Assembly: GCA_025359805.1 (NCBI GenBank)
Contig: JANYDU010000014.1
Span: 1-44,118 of the forward strand
Length of the DNA stretch: 44,118 nt
DNA from: Bacteroidota bacterium
GTDB lineage: Bacteria > Bacteroidota > Bacteroidia > UKL13-3
Direction: 5' to 3'
Part shown: positions 32,654 to 43,000 of the stretch, in pieces
How the letters are laid out: every line of letters starts with the position of its first letter
Position numbering within the stretch: the stretch's first letter is position 1
Made by a program: the position numbers and the translations under genes
Notes under the pieces: model-generated
The model's database searches: none
What the model saw: only the letters and a program-made list of their open reading frames with translations
What the model was told of the DNA's origin: nothing

Positions 32654-34152
32654 ATTTCTTTTCTTAATCTCGCTACCGGAATATTAAGTTGCTCTCTATA
32701 CTTCGCAACTGTTCTTCGTGCAATGGTGTATCCTTTTTCTTTCAAAATTTCCATTAACTTTTCATCAGGTAATGGCTTACGTTTATCTTCTTCATCAATT
32801 GCATCTCTCAATATTTTTTTCACTTCTCGGCTCGATACCTCATCACCATCTTCGGTTTGAATGCCTTCGCTAAAAAAGAATTTTAAAGGGATTACACCAA
32901 AATCTGTTTGCACATATTTACTACTTGCCACACGCGAAATAGTTGAAATATCCATTCCAATTTCTTCGGCAATATCTTTTAAAATCATGGGGCGCATTTT
33001 GGTTTCATCACCTTCCTCAAAATAGGCATATTGTTTTTTAAGAATGGCATTCATGGTTAATAACAATGTGTTTTGTCGTTGTTTAATCGAATCTATAAAC
33101 CATTTTGCCCCATCTAATTTTTGTTTGATAAACTGCACTGTTTGCTTTAAATCTTTACTTGGGTTTGATGTAGCATCATACCCTTTTAGCGTTTCCATAT
33201 ACGAACGACTAATACGCAAATCGGGAGCATTACGAGAATTGAGTACTACTTTTAACTTTTCATTTTCGTCCACAATAATAAAATCAGGAATAATATATTG
33301 AGGGCGAGAATCACTCATTGCCTCTCCAGGTTTTGGGTTAAGGTGAGTAATTACATGAATGGCTTCTTTTAATTCATCATCCGTTATTTTTAATTGCTTA
33401 CACAATTTTTCGTAATGCTTTTTAGTAAAATCTTCAAAGTGTTTTTTTAAAATATCTTCGGCAACTCGTACTTCAATTTTATGATGATCTTTTCTTTTAA
33501 GTTGAAGCAATAAACATTCTTGAAGCGAGGTGGCAGCAATTCCTGCTGGATCAAGTGTCTGAATTTTTAGCAGACAATGTTTCATTTCCTCTATTGATGT
33601 ATCAACATTTTGCGAAAATGCAAGGTCGTTTACGATGGCTTCAAGTGGTCTTCTTAAATAACCATCATCATCAATACTTCCTATTATTTGCTCTCCAACC
33701 ATTTGCTCTCTTTCATCATCGGCAATGGCATTAAATTGAGCTAACAACGCATCATGAAAAGTGCTGGTTTCGGCAATGGGCATTTCTTTTTTATCATCAT
33801 CAGGGCTTTCATCACTCAAATGAAAACCTTCCGAATCATAATCATCATTTACATATTCTTTTATATCAATAGAATCATCCGTTAAATAATCTTCAACAGA
33901 AATATTGTCCTCTTCTTCCGTTTCTTTTGGCTCATCAATCACTTCATCTGTTTCCGTTTTTTCATTCATATCAAGCACCGTTTCTTCTTCTGCGTCTGCA
34001 TCATCTCCCGTTACCAATGCAGGATTTTCCATCATTTCCTCATCCACTCGTTGTTGCAAATCAGTTGTGTTTAATTGCAATAATTTAATGAATTGTATTT
34101 GCTGTGGTGATAGCTTTTGAAGTTGTTTTTGATATAAACCTTGTTTTAACAT
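32650..34152 (-). CDS. rpoN: RNA polymerase sigma-54 factor
   Basis: 500 aa, ATG start. Region I begins MLKQGLYQKQLQKLSPQQIQ, with LLQLNTTDLQQRV and MENPAL. A long acidic region II (residues ~45-135, DE-rich) follows; then the core-binding part (TLDPAGIAATSLQECLLLQL) and the DNA-binding helix-turn-helix (DIAEEIGMDISTISRVASSK). It ends with the RpoN box ARRTVAKYREQLNIP. It recognises -24/-12 promoters and needs AAA+ activators; none is in the window. Divergent from asnS. Confidence 0.96.
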   Translation of the reverse strand: MLKQGLYQKQLQKLSPQQIQFIKLLQLNTTDLQQRVDEEMMENPALVTGDDADAEEETVLDMNEKTETDEVIDEPKETEEEDNISVEDYLTDDSIDIKEYVNDDYDSEGFHLSDESPDDDKKEMPIAETSTFHDALLAQFNAIADDEREQMVGEQIIGSIDDDGYLRRPLEAIVNDLAFSQNVDTSIEEMKHCLLKIQTLDPAGIAATSLQECLLLQLKRKDHHKIEVRVAEDILKKHFEDFTKKHYEKLCKQLKITDDELKEAIHVITHLNPKPGEAMSDSRPQYIIPDFIIVDENEKLKVVLNSRNAPDLRISRSYMETLKGYDATSNPSKDLKQTVQFIKQKLDGAKWFIDSIKQRQNTLLLTMNAILKKQYAYFEEGDETKMRPMILKDIAEEIGMDISTISRVASSKYVQTDFGVIPLKFFFSEGIQTEDGDEVSSREVKKILRDAIDEEDKRKPLPDEKLMEILKEKGYTIARRTVAKYREQLNIPVARLRKEI

Positions 34153-34217
34153 GCTTGCTGCTTCCTAAAAATTGTGCCAATGTATGGATATGCTTTCTAT
34201 GCTTCGATAATAATTTG

Positions 34218-34225
34218 TATTTTCG
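34218..34225 (+). promoter_or_regulatory. -7-like element of asnS
   Basis: TATTTTCG (one change from TAnnTTTG) is located 29 bases before the asnS ATG. It lies downstream of an alternative in-frame start at 34174, so it argues for the start at 34255. Confidence 0.4.
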
Positions 34226-34254
34226 CAGCTTCAATTACCAAACAAAAGTATAAA

Positions 34255-35769
34255 ATGTATATCAAAGATTTAAGCCTTTATGAAGGAAAAGAAATAACAT
34301 TACAAGGTTGGGCAGCCAATAAACGTGATAGCAAAGGATTAGTTTTTTTATATTTAAGAGACGGAACAGGCATGTGTCAGTGTGTGGTTTCGGCTGAAGT
34401 GCTGAATGAAGAAAAATTTAATGCCGCAAAAAAAATTACGCTCGAAAGCTCTTTTTCGATAACAGGAAAAGTGGTAAAAGACGAAAAACAAATTGGCGGA
34501 TTTGAAGTTCAAGCAACAGATATAAACGTAATTGCTTATGCCGAAGAATTTCCAATTGCAAAAAAAGAACACGGCATTGATTTTTTAATGGATCATAGGC
34601 ATTTGTGGCTTCGTTCTCAACGTCAATGGGCAATCATGAAAATTCGTAACCGAATTATTTTTTCTATTCATCAGTTTTTTCAAGAGCAAGAATTTGTACA
34701 AATGGATGCGCCAATTTTTACAGGAAACGCCTGTGAAGGAACATCAAATTTATTTGAAACAGATTATTATGGAGATACTGCCTACCTATCGCAATCAGGT
34801 CAATTATATGGCGAAGCGATGGCAATGGCAATGGGGAAAATTTACACATTTGGCCCAACATTTAGAGCTGAAAAATCAAAAACACGCAGACACTTATCTG
34901 AGTTTTGGATGATAGAACCAGAGATGGCTTTTTACGATATTTTCTCCAATATGGATCTAATCGAAAATTTTTTAAGAAGAGTTGTAAGTGATGTGTTGAG
35001 TGAATGTAAAACCGAATTAGAAATTATTGGAAGAGACAATTCTATCCTCGCCAATATTGTAAAACCTTTTCCTCGTTTAACATATGATGAAGCGGTAAAA
35101 ATTATTAAAGGAGAACAGGATGTAAATGGCGTGAATGCAATTACTTCATTGGAAGATGAGTTAAAAAAAACATCAACAAAAATTGATGAAATAAAAGCAG
35201 AAATTTTAGATAGAGAAGAAAAAATAAAAGTACCCGGAATAAAAAAAGGCGAAATCGGTTTTAATCAAGCAAAAATTGATAAACTCAAACAAGAGTTGAA
35301 TGATTTGGAAGAGCAATCACGAAACATTCCGCAATGGCTAAATAGTGCCCGCAATTTTGAATATGGAAATGATTTTGGCGGAAGCGATGAAACAGTGATT
35401 ACGCGTTTGTTTGATGTTCCAATTATGGTGTATAACTGGCCACATGCAGTGAAAGCTTTTTACTTAAAACGTGATCCTGAGAATTCAAAATTTGCTCGTG
35501 GTGTTGATGTATTAGCTCCAGAAGGATATGGCGAAATTGTGGGTGGTGGCGAGCGTGAAACGGATGTAGAGTTATTAACCGCAAAAATTATTGAACATAA
35601 ACTTCCAATGGAAGCCTTTGAATGGTATTTGGATTTGAGAAGATTTGGTTCCGTTCCTCATGCTGGTTTCGGCTTAGGTCTTGAGCGATTAGTTACTTGG
35701 ATTTGTAAGCTTCCACATGTAAGAGAAAGTATTCCATTTCCAAGAATGTATGGAAGATTATTGCCTTAG
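34255..35769 (+). CDS. asnS: Asparaginyl-tRNA synthetase
   Basis: 504 aa with ATG at 34255 (MYIKDLSLYEGKEITLQGW); a longer start at 34174 adds a stretch absent from the family and precedes the likely promoter. The N-terminal OB fold carries GWAANKRDSKGLVFLYLRDG. The class II catalytic domain has motif 2 FRAEKSKTRRHLSEFWMIEPE and motif 3 GFGLGLERLVTWI. Between about residues 295 and 378 is an inserted charged helical stretch (LEDELKKTSTKIDEIKAEIL, KIDKLKQELNDLEEQ), longer than in many AsnRS. It charges tRNA-Asn. The function is not in doubt; the insertion's role is unknown. Confidence 0.95.
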   Translation: MYIKDLSLYEGKEITLQGWAANKRDSKGLVFLYLRDGTGMCQCVVSAEVLNEEKFNAAKKITLESSFSITGKVVKDEKQIGGFEVQATDINVIAYAEEFPIAKKEHGIDFLMDHRHLWLRSQRQWAIMKIRNRIIFSIHQFFQEQEFVQMDAPIFTGNACEGTSNLFETDYYGDTAYLSQSGQLYGEAMAMAMGKIYTFGPTFRAEKSKTRRHLSEFWMIEPEMAFYDIFSNMDLIENFLRRVVSDVLSECKTELEIIGRDNSILANIVKPFPRLTYDEAVKIIKGEQDVNGVNAITSLEDELKKTSTKIDEIKAEILDREEKIKVPGIKKGEIGFNQAKIDKLKQELNDLEEQSRNIPQWLNSARNFEYGNDFGGSDETVITRLFDVPIMVYNWPHAVKAFYLKRDPENSKFARGVDVLAPEGYGEIVGGGERETDVELLTAKIIEHKLPMEAFEWYLDLRRFGSVPHAGFGLGLERLVTWICKLPHVRESIPFPRMYGRLLP

Positions 35770-35824
35770 CATTTTTTGATTGAATATTTTAAAAAAATCG
35801 ATATAAAACTTTAGTCTTATCATC

Positions 35825-36964
35825 ATAAAAAAACAATTACATATATTTAGTTTGACTTTGCTTTTTTGTATAGCAAATAATTTGTTTGCACAACAAAAAA
35901 ACTTTGCAAATCGAACTATAGATTGGAGTTATAAAATTGTTCAAGGTGATTCAGCCCATCCCAAAAAAAAATATTATTTTCCTGTTCCCATTGTTGCATA
36001 TCGTCCAGAAACCCGATGGATTTTAGGGCTTTCGCTCACTCATTTATTTAGAACCAAAGATGGTGATAGCACTACACGTCCTTCTACAGCTCGATTAAAT
36101 TTTACCTATACTCAAAATAATCAGTCTTCCTTTCGCCCTTTTTTTGATGTATTTACCAAACAAAATAAATTCAACTTTAAAGGAACATATTTGTACACTG
36201 ATTTTGCAGAATACTTTTGGGGAATAGGAATAAATTCTCCATCCCAAAATAGAGAAACCTATCATTTTAGATTGAGTAAATTAAACTTAAAAGGCGCGAA
36301 GCAATTTAAGAAAAATTTATATGCTGGCGTTCAATTTAACATGGAACAAATGTTTAAAATGAGTTATGAAGATGGAAGCAAACTTGAAGTGTCGGGAATA
36401 AATGGATATAGAGGAAGTTTCTCTTCGGGAGCGGGTTTCACCGTTTATTATGACGATAGAAACAATATATATTTTCCAACCAAAGGGCAATTTATTGAAG
36501 TATCAAACTGCTTTTATAATGACCTGTTTGGAAGCAACTATAATTTTGTGAATATAACTTTAGATGCCAGAAAATATATTAGGCTTTGGAAAGAAAATGT
36601 TTTAGCAACACAACTTTTTATGAACACCAATTCAGGCAATATTCCATTTAGATTATTAGGTACTTTGGGGAGCGACTCCTATATGCGTGGTTATTATAAT
36701 GGCCGATACCGTGATAATAATGCAATGGCTTTTCAAACAGAATTTAGAAAACATGTTTGGGGGCCAGTTGGAATTGTTTTATTTGGAGGATTTGGAACAG
36801 TTAGCCCTCAAATAAATACTTTGTTAAGTAATATTAAGCCCAATTATGGTGCAGGTTTGAGGATAATGGCCATACCTAGAGAAAAAATGAATATACGTGC
36901 TGATTATGGTTTTGGTGTTGATGGAAATCAAGCGTTTTACTTAACAATGAGCGAAGCATTTTGA
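35825..36964 (+). CDS. Omp85/BamA-like outer-membrane barrel protein (no ATG start found)
   Basis: About 379 aa. No ATG, GTG or TTG lies between the in-frame TAA at 35804 and the signal-sequence core. Starting at ATA 35825 gives a regular signal peptide (IKKQLHIFSLTLLFCIANN, cut near FAQQ); a TTG at 35852 would leave only MTLLFCIANNLFAQQ, without the basic start. The rest is repeated barrel strands with TARLNFTYTQNNQSSFRPF, YYDDRNNIYFPTKGQFIEV and the MRGYYNGRYRD loop that resembles the conserved RGF/Y of Omp85 L6. There are no POTRA domains. It ends LTMSEAF with a C-terminal Phe typical of barrels. Probably an outer-membrane translocation or assembly-type protein; the exact job is unknown. 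Confidence 0.75.
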   Translation: MKKQLHIFSLTLLFCIANNLFAQQKNFANRTIDWSYKIVQGDSAHPKKKYYFPVPIVAYRPETRWILGLSLTHLFRTKDGDSTTRPSTARLNFTYTQNNQSSFRPFFDVFTKQNKFNFKGTYLYTDFAEYFWGIGINSPSQNRETYHFRLSKLNLKGAKQFKKNLYAGVQFNMEQMFKMSYEDGSKLEVSGINGYRGSFSSGAGFTVYYDDRNNIYFPTKGQFIEVSNCFYNDLFGSNYNFVNITLDARKYIRLWKENVLATQLFMNTNSGNIPFRLLGTLGSDSYMRGYYNGRYRDNNAMAFQTEFRKHVWGPVGIVLFGGFGTVSPQINTLLSNIKPNYGAGLRIMAIPREKMNIRADYGFGVDGNQAFYLTMSEAF

Positions 36965-36989
36965 AATGATTGTTTTTTAGCGACATTTG
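36960..36989 (+). promoter_or_regulatory. -33/-7-like promoter of the DHH gene
   Basis: TTTG (36960-36963), an 18-base spacer and GACATTTG (36982-36989), then CACCC. The -7 is one base off TAnnTTTG. It covers the in-frame TTG at 36987, so that codon would not lie on a transcript from this promoter. Confidence 0.45.
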
Positions 36990-38027
36990 CACCCGTTAAA
37001 AAAAACTCCCCTGAACAACATAAACGACATAAAGCCCCTGTTGCTTAATAAGCCACAGCCAAATATTATCATCACAACACATCATAAACCCGATGCTGAT
37101 GCACTTGGGTCTTCGTTAGGGTTGTTCCACTTTTTAAAACAATTAGGATTATCTTCAACCATTATTACCCCAACAGATTATGGTGATTTTTTAAAGTGGA
37201 TGCCTGGAGAAACAGAAGTCATCAACTTTGAAGAACATGAACAAAAAAGCGCAGCACTTGTTGCAAAAGCTAACTTGGTTTTTTGCTTAGATTTTAATTC
37301 TTTAAAACGAATTAATAAACTTGGAGAATTAGTATCTGCCTCTTCTGCAAAAAAAGTAATGATAGATCATCACTTAGAGCCAGAAGGGTTTGCCGATTTT
37401 GGGTTGTGGACTACGAAAGCAAGTTCTACCTGTGAATTGGTTTTTTTATTTATTGAACAACTTGGAGAAATTAATAAAATAAACAAAGAAGTAGCCAACT
37501 GTTTATATGCAGGAATTATGACTGATACGGCTTCGTTTAAACATCCAAGCACCTATCCAAGCACACACCGTGTAGCTGCTGTTTTACTCGAAAAAGGTGC
37601 GGAACCTAATAAGATTTTTGAAGAAATTTACGATAATTATTCTGTTGATAGAACTCGTTTTATTGGATATTGTTTGAATGAAAAATTACAGATTTTAGAA
37701 GACCTTCATACCGCCCTTATTTGCATTACAGCAGAAGAGTTAAAACGATATAATATTACTACCGGAGATACAGAAGGGTTAGTAAGTTATGGCCTTTCCA
37801 TTAAAGGAATAAAATTATCTGTTTTAATTGTTGACAGAAAAGTATTGCGCAAAATGTCGTTTCGTTCAAAAGGAGATTTCCCTTGTAATGAATTTGCAAG
37901 ATTGTATTTTAGCGGAGGCGGACATTACAATGCAGCAGGTGGAGAAAGCCATGAAACCTTAGAACAAACTGAAATAAAATTCAAAACGGTTATTCAAGAA
38001 TACACACATTTATTATCATCATTATAA
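36987..38027 (+). CDS. DHH family phosphoesterase (NrnA-like), start uncertain
   Basis: Up to 346 aa. Motifs: THHKPDADALGSS (DHH motif I, D-A-D), LVFCLDFNSL, MIDHHLEPEG, CLYAGIMTDTASF and the C-terminal DHHA1 block YFSGGGHYNAAGG. This is the bifunctional oligoribonuclease/PAP phosphatase-like or c-di-AMP-hydrolase family; it cleaves short oligonucleotides or pAp, cytoplasmic. The start is unresolved: TTG 36987 overlaps the promoter, and between it and the DHH motif are only CTG (37011) and ATA (37020, 37029), no ATG. By homologue length, CTG 37011 or ATA 37020 (INDIKPLLLNK) fits best. Confidence 0.85.
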   Translation: MHPLKKTPLNNINDIKPLLLNKPQPNIIITTHHKPDADALGSSLGLFHFLKQLGLSSTIITPTDYGDFLKWMPGETEVINFEEHEQKSAALVAKANLVFCLDFNSLKRINKLGELVSASSAKKVMIDHHLEPEGFADFGLWTTKASSTCELVFLFIEQLGEINKINKEVANCLYAGIMTDTASFKHPSTYPSTHRVAAVLLEKGAEPNKIFEEIYDNYSVDRTRFIGYCLNEKLQILEDLHTALICITAEELKRYNITTGDTEGLVSYGLSIKGIKLSVLIVDRKVLRKMSFRSKGDFPCNEFARLYFSGGGHYNAAGGESHETLEQTEIKFKTVIQEYTHLLSSL

Positions 38028-38049
38028 ACCATAAAAATAAAAAACATAC

Positions 38050-38919
38050 ATGAAAAAACTATTCATTGCATCAGCAGCACTCACATTAATATTTGGTTGC
38101 GGCAAAAAATTTGAAACCACCGAAAACGGTGTGAAGTACAAAATTATTTCGCACGAAGAAGGCACTCGCTCTGTTACAAAGGGCGATTTAGTATTGGTAA
38201 ATTTACTAATTACAACAGCTGGAGATTCGGTAATTTTAGAAACGTTTAAACAAAATAGTCCTCGATATATACCTTCTGATGAACCCGTTTTACATGATGT
38301 ATTTATGATGCTTGCTAAAGGTGATAGTGCAGAAGTTTTTGTAAATGCTGATACGTTATTTACCAAAAGTTTTGGAATGCCAAAACCAGCAAACATAAAA
38401 GATGGGGAAGAAGTTCACTTTGCCATAAAAGTAGTGGATGTTTTAAATCAACAAGAGATTCAGAAAAAAGGGGAAGACCAAAAACACGAAATGCAAATGA
38501 AAGATTCTATTTCTTTAATAGGATTTTTAAATACGCTAAAAGATGTGAAACAAACTCCAAGTGGAATGCGATATGTTATTGAAAAAACTACTAACGGAAA
38601 ACAAGCTAAAAAAGGTGATAAAGTTACCGTAAAATATAGAGGTATGTTGCTTAATGGCGAAGTGTTTGATGAAACAAAAGAAGGTGCCGAACCTTTTAGT
38701 TTTACGATTGGTTTAGGACAAGTAATTCCAGGTTGGGATGAGGGTTTAGCATTGATGAAAGAAGGTGAAAAATGTAAATTTATCATCCCACAAAATTTAG
38801 CTTATGGAGAACGCGGAAGTGGACCAATTCCTCCATTAGCAACTTTAATATTTGATGTAGAGTTAGTAAAAATTAATGTGGGTGAAGCTGCAAAAGTTCC
38901 TGCAAAAGGAATTGAATAA
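38050..38919 (+). CDS. FKBP-type peptidyl-prolyl isomerase lipoprotein, one degenerate and one good FKBP domain
   Basis: 289 aa, ATG start. Signal sequence with lipobox LIFGC (Cys about residue 17) gives a lipoprotein. Residues ~25-135 form an FKBP-like fold ([37 protein letters not shown]) that lacks most active-site aromatics. The second FKBP domain (~170-280) is complete: [68 protein letters not shown]. Bacteroidota relatives are linked to gliding motility or periplasmic folding. Immediately followed by a second FKBP gene, 17 bases apart. Confidence 0.9.
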   Translation: MKKLFIASAALTLIFGCGKKFETTENGVKYKIISHEEGTRSVTKGDLVLVNLLITTAGDSVILETFKQNSPRYIPSDEPVLHDVFMMLAKGDSAEVFVNADTLFTKSFGMPKPANIKDGEEVHFAIKVVDVLNQQEIQKKGEDQKHEMQMKDSISLIGFLNTLKDVKQTPSGMRYVIEKTTNGKQAKKGDKVTVKYRGMLLNGEVFDETKEGAEPFSFTIGLGQVIPGWDEGLALMKEGEKCKFIIPQNLAYGERGSGPIPPLATLIFDVELVKINVGEAAKVPAKGIE

Positions 38920-38936
38920 ATTTAATTAAACACATC

Positions 38937-39785
38937 ATGAAAAAATTAATCGCAGTAATTATTTGTGGAGCCATTTGTTCTGTATCATTTGCACAAACCA
39001 ATGCAAAAAAAGAAACAAAAGCGAAACAAGAAAAACAAGCACCGAGAAAATTGAAATTAGAAACTGAATATACAACAGCTTCAGGCTTAAAATATACTAT
39101 GAAGCAATTGGGAAATGGTGAACAAGCCACTCCCGGAACAGCCGTTAGCGTTCATTATATTGGGCGTTTAGCTGATGGAAAAACTTTTGATAGCTCACGC
39201 GATCGTGGTCAACCTTTCAGTTTTAAACTTGGTTCAGGACAAGTTATAAAAGGATGGGATGAAGGAATTGCTTTAATGAGAGTTGGTGATCGTGCTATTT
39301 TAACTATTCCACCAAACCTAGGATATGGCGATAGAGATATGGGAATGATTCCCCCAAATTCTACTTTGTTTTTTGATGTTGAATTAATGGGAATAAAAGA
39401 AGCCGTTAAACCTTGGACTATAAAAAATAAAGACACCATTACTACTGCAAGTGGCTTAAAATATATTATTGTAGAAAAAGCTAAAGATGCTAATACCCCA
39501 AAAGCAGAAGCAGGTAAAATGGTAAGCGTTCATTATACCGGATTTTTATTAGATGGAAATAAAATTTTTGATTCATCTGTTGAACGAGGAACTCCAATTT
39601 CATTTCCCTTAGGACAAAGTCAAGTAATAAAAGGTTGGGATGAAGGAATTGCTTTAATGCATGTTGGAGATAAATATCGTTTAATTATTCCACCTAACTT
39701 AGGCTATGGAAGCCAAGGTGCAGGAAATGTTATTCCTGGAGGAGCCACATTATGCTTTGATGTTGAATTGATGGAAGTAAAATAA
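38937..39785 (+). CDS. Periplasmic FKBP-type peptidyl-prolyl isomerase with two FKBP domains
   Basis: 282 aa, ATG start. Signal peptide KKLIAVIICGAICSVSFAQ. Two complete FKBP domains in tandem: about 45-155 (SVHYIGRLADGKTFDSS, GQVIKGWDEGIALMRVGD, GYGDRDMGMIPPNSTLFFDVEL) and about 170-282 (SVHYTGFLLDGNKIFDSS, SQVIKGWDEGIALMHVGD, YGSQGAGNVIPGGATLCFDVEL). The two domains are similar to each other, pointing to internal duplication. It probably acts as a folding helper in the periplasm, alongside the lipoprotein FKBP upstream. It ends before the strong terminator at 39812-39848. Confidence 0.93.
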   Translation: MKKLIAVIICGAICSVSFAQTNAKKETKAKQEKQAPRKLKLETEYTTASGLKYTMKQLGNGEQATPGTAVSVHYIGRLADGKTFDSSRDRGQPFSFKLGSGQVIKGWDEGIALMRVGDRAILTIPPNLGYGDRDMGMIPPNSTLFFDVELMGIKEAVKPWTIKNKDTITTASGLKYIIVEKAKDANTPKAEAGKMVSVHYTGFLLDGNKIFDSSVERGTPISFPLGQSQVIKGWDEGIALMHVGDKYRLIIPPNLGYGSQGAGNVIPGGATLCFDVELMEVK

Positions 39786-39811
39786 AAACACCATAACACA
39801 TTCATTATTCC

Positions 39812-39848
39812 AAAAAACTCGTGAGATTGTCTCACGAGTTTTTTTTTG
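39812..39848 (+). terminator. Intrinsic terminator after the FKBP genes
   Basis: AACTCGTGAGA (39816-39826) pairs with TCTCACGAGTT (39830-39840) around TTG, extended by an A-run and a T-run. The stem is perfect. Confidence 0.9.
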
Positions 39849-39988
39849 CTATTTGCTAAACACCTATTTCTACTGATTTATTTAAAATTTCTATTTCTCC
39901 CAAAAAAATCGAAATCAACAATATCACCTTTCTATATTGGTAAATATATGTTTTTTACAAATGCTTAAACTTAAAAACATCCATTTAT

Positions 39989-40018
39989 TTTGTTTTTAAG
40001 TTATTTATTTTATATTTG
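39989..40018 (+). promoter_or_regulatory. -33/-7 promoter of the large secreted protein gene
   Basis: TTTG (39989-39992), an 18-base spacer and TATATTTG (40011-40018), close to the consensus TTTG-N19-TAnnTTTG. The ATG is 55 bases further, leaving an untranslated leader of ordinary length, unlike several other genes here. Confidence 0.65.
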
Positions 40019-40073
40019 CCTCCACTTATTTCTATTTTAAGCAAATCGTAAAAATAATTTAATTGAGAAAACC

Positions 40074-43000
40074 ATGAAAAATCTCATTACAAAAAAGAAC
40101 GTATTGATAATATTGTCGATACTGATTTCATCAAATATATGGGCTCAAACAGGCCCTGCCGGAGTTGGTAGTTCTTCTACAAATAAACTTTGGCTTAAAG
40201 CTGATGCAAATGTTTATAGTAATGCAGGAACAACAGCCGCTTCGGATGGTAATTTAGTTCAACAATGGAACGACCAATCAGGAAACGGCAATAATGCATC
40301 TCAAGCAACATCAGCCAATAGACCAATCTATAAAGCCAATATAAGTGGCAAACCTACTTTGGTTTTTAGTGGAGATCAATATATTGATCCAAATTCATTA
40401 GGAATTTTAGGAACAGGTGGCTTTACCTATTTGGTAGTATTTAAAGATACCAATTATACTGCGGGAAGTGTTAGTGACGGAAGTGGTGATTATATATTAG
40501 ATAGAACAACTGGCACCAATGAATTAGCCGGATTAAAAATAGCCAGTACAAGTAAATATGGATTTCAGAAACGTGATAATAGTGGCGGTGGTTTAGGCGG
40601 ACCAACAACTACTACAGATGTGAATACTTCATCCTTTCAATTAATTGATTATATGCGTGAACGAGGAACTGCTTATCGCTTATATTTAAATGGAACTCAA
40701 GAAGCAAACACAGCAGATTCAGATGGTGATTTAACTCCTCCAACCCCACGTATTGGAAGACATGCGACAACAACAGGAGGTGGAATTAAAGGATATATTT
40801 CTGAGTTGATTATCTATAATTATAAAGTGACCAATGCACAATTAAATATTTTAAATAGTTATTTGGCCGCAAAGTATTCACTTACTATTTCAAACAATAA
40901 ATATAGTTATGGAAGCACATATGGAACCGATGTGGCTGGAATTGGAAAAGAAAGCGATGGCAGTCATTTATCTGCAAACTCCAATAGATTAAATATTAGC
41001 GCATCATCATTAACTTCAAATGGAGATTATGTTTTAGTTGGGCATGATGCGGGAACAAATTCTTTTTGCAGTACTAACGTTCCTTCAGGAATAAATGATA
41101 GAATAGGTAGGGTTTGGAGAGTAAGCAAAACGAATTATACTGGAAGCGTAATTATTACTCTTATTGATTCATCAGGAATAAGTTTAGTAAGCGGACAGCA
41201 ATATAAATTATTGGTGAGTTCAACTTCAGATTTTTCATCGTCAACATCTTTTGCGATTTCGGCTTCAATAGTAACATTAACAAACGCACAATTACCAAGT
41301 GGCTGTTATATCACAATTGCAAGAACTGCAGGAACAGTTGTTGCACCATCATCATTCAGTTATTCTCCTTCAAGTTATACGATGACGTATGGAGTTACAG
41401 GAACTTCATCATCACCAAGTGTGAATGACGGAGGAAGCTTTGTTACCTATAGTCTTCAAGGAACAGTTCCAACAGGAGTTTCCATAAATTCTTCATCAGG
41501 TGTGATTACATTTGCCTCCACCATGACTCCATCAAGTGGTTCGGTAACTTCACGAGCTACAAATACTGCAGGGTACGTTGAAACAACAGTTAGTTATACC
41601 ATTTCTACCGGTGTCTTGTCTTCACTAACCTATTCCAACAGCGGCACTCAAACTGGAAGTGTTAATTTAGCCATTACTAATTTAACCGCAACAACAAATA
41701 CAGCTTCATTATCGGGTGTAACTTATGTATATAGTTGGAATATAAGTAACCCATACAATGGCATATCACTAAATACTACAACTGGCATAATTAGTGGAAC
41801 ACCAACTGTGAGCGGAACTTACTCAGCAACAGTTTCTGCTACCGCTTCGGGAAATGCAACAGGAACTGCAACATGTGTTATTACAATTACTGTTTATGGT
41901 TCAACAGGACCTGGAGGAATTGGTGATGCAACCACAAATAGATTATGGTTGAAAGCAGATGCCAGCGTATATAATAATGCAGGAATAACAGCAGCTTCAA
42001 ATGGAGATTTAGTTCAGCAATGGAATGACCAATCAGGTAATAGTAATAATACTTCTCAATCCACATCGGCAAACAAACCCACTTATAAAACAAATGTGGT
42101 AAACAGTAAACCTGCTCTTCGTTTTAATGGGGATCAATTTATTGATGCGGGCTCATTAGGTATTGTGGGAACAGGTGGTTTTACCTATTTATTTGTGGTA
42201 AAAGATACAACATATACAGCCGGAGGAATGAGTGATGGAAGCGGTGACTATATTATTGATAGAACAGGAACAACAAGTGAGTTAGCTGGATTAAAAATTT
42301 CTAACACCAGTAAATATGGATTTCAAAAACGTGATAATAGCAATGGTGGTATCGGAGGTCCAGTAAGTGCAACCGATGTAGTTACTTCATCATTTATGTT
42401 GATTGATTATATGCGTGATAGAGGAACTGCTTATCGCCTATATTTAAATGGTTTGCAAGATGCTTATTTGGCCGATGCAGATGGCGATTTGACTCCTCCA
42501 ACACCTCGTATTGGAAGGCATGCTACAACATCCAACAATGGAATTAAAGGATATATTTCTGAAGTGATTATTTATAATTATAAAGTATCGGATGCGCAAT
42601 TAAATATTCTAAATAGTTATTTAGCTGCTAAGTATAGTCTTACCATTTCAAACAATAAATTCTCTTATGGATCTACTCATGGAAATGATGTGGCAGGTAT
42701 TGGACAAGAATCAAACGGAAGTCATTTATCAGCCACAACAAGCAGATTAAATATAGGAACTACTGCATTAAGTGGAAATGGAAGTTATCTGTTGATTGGG
42801 CATGATGGAGGAGCGAATAGTTTTACCAGTACAAATGTTCCAAGTGGAGTTGCTAGCCGACTTGGTAGAGTTTGGAGAGTGAATAGAACAAGTTATACTG
42901 GGACAGTAACTATTAAAATTGATACCACAAGTTTAAACGCATCAAACTTAAGAATATTAGTAAGCAGTGCATCCACATTTGCTTCAGCAACTGTTTACAC

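Noticed and set aside
34174..34254. A longer N-terminus for asparaginyl-tRNA synthetase
   Set aside because: The extra residues are a hydrophobic stretch not seen in the family, and a likely promoter element lies between this start and the ATG at 34255.
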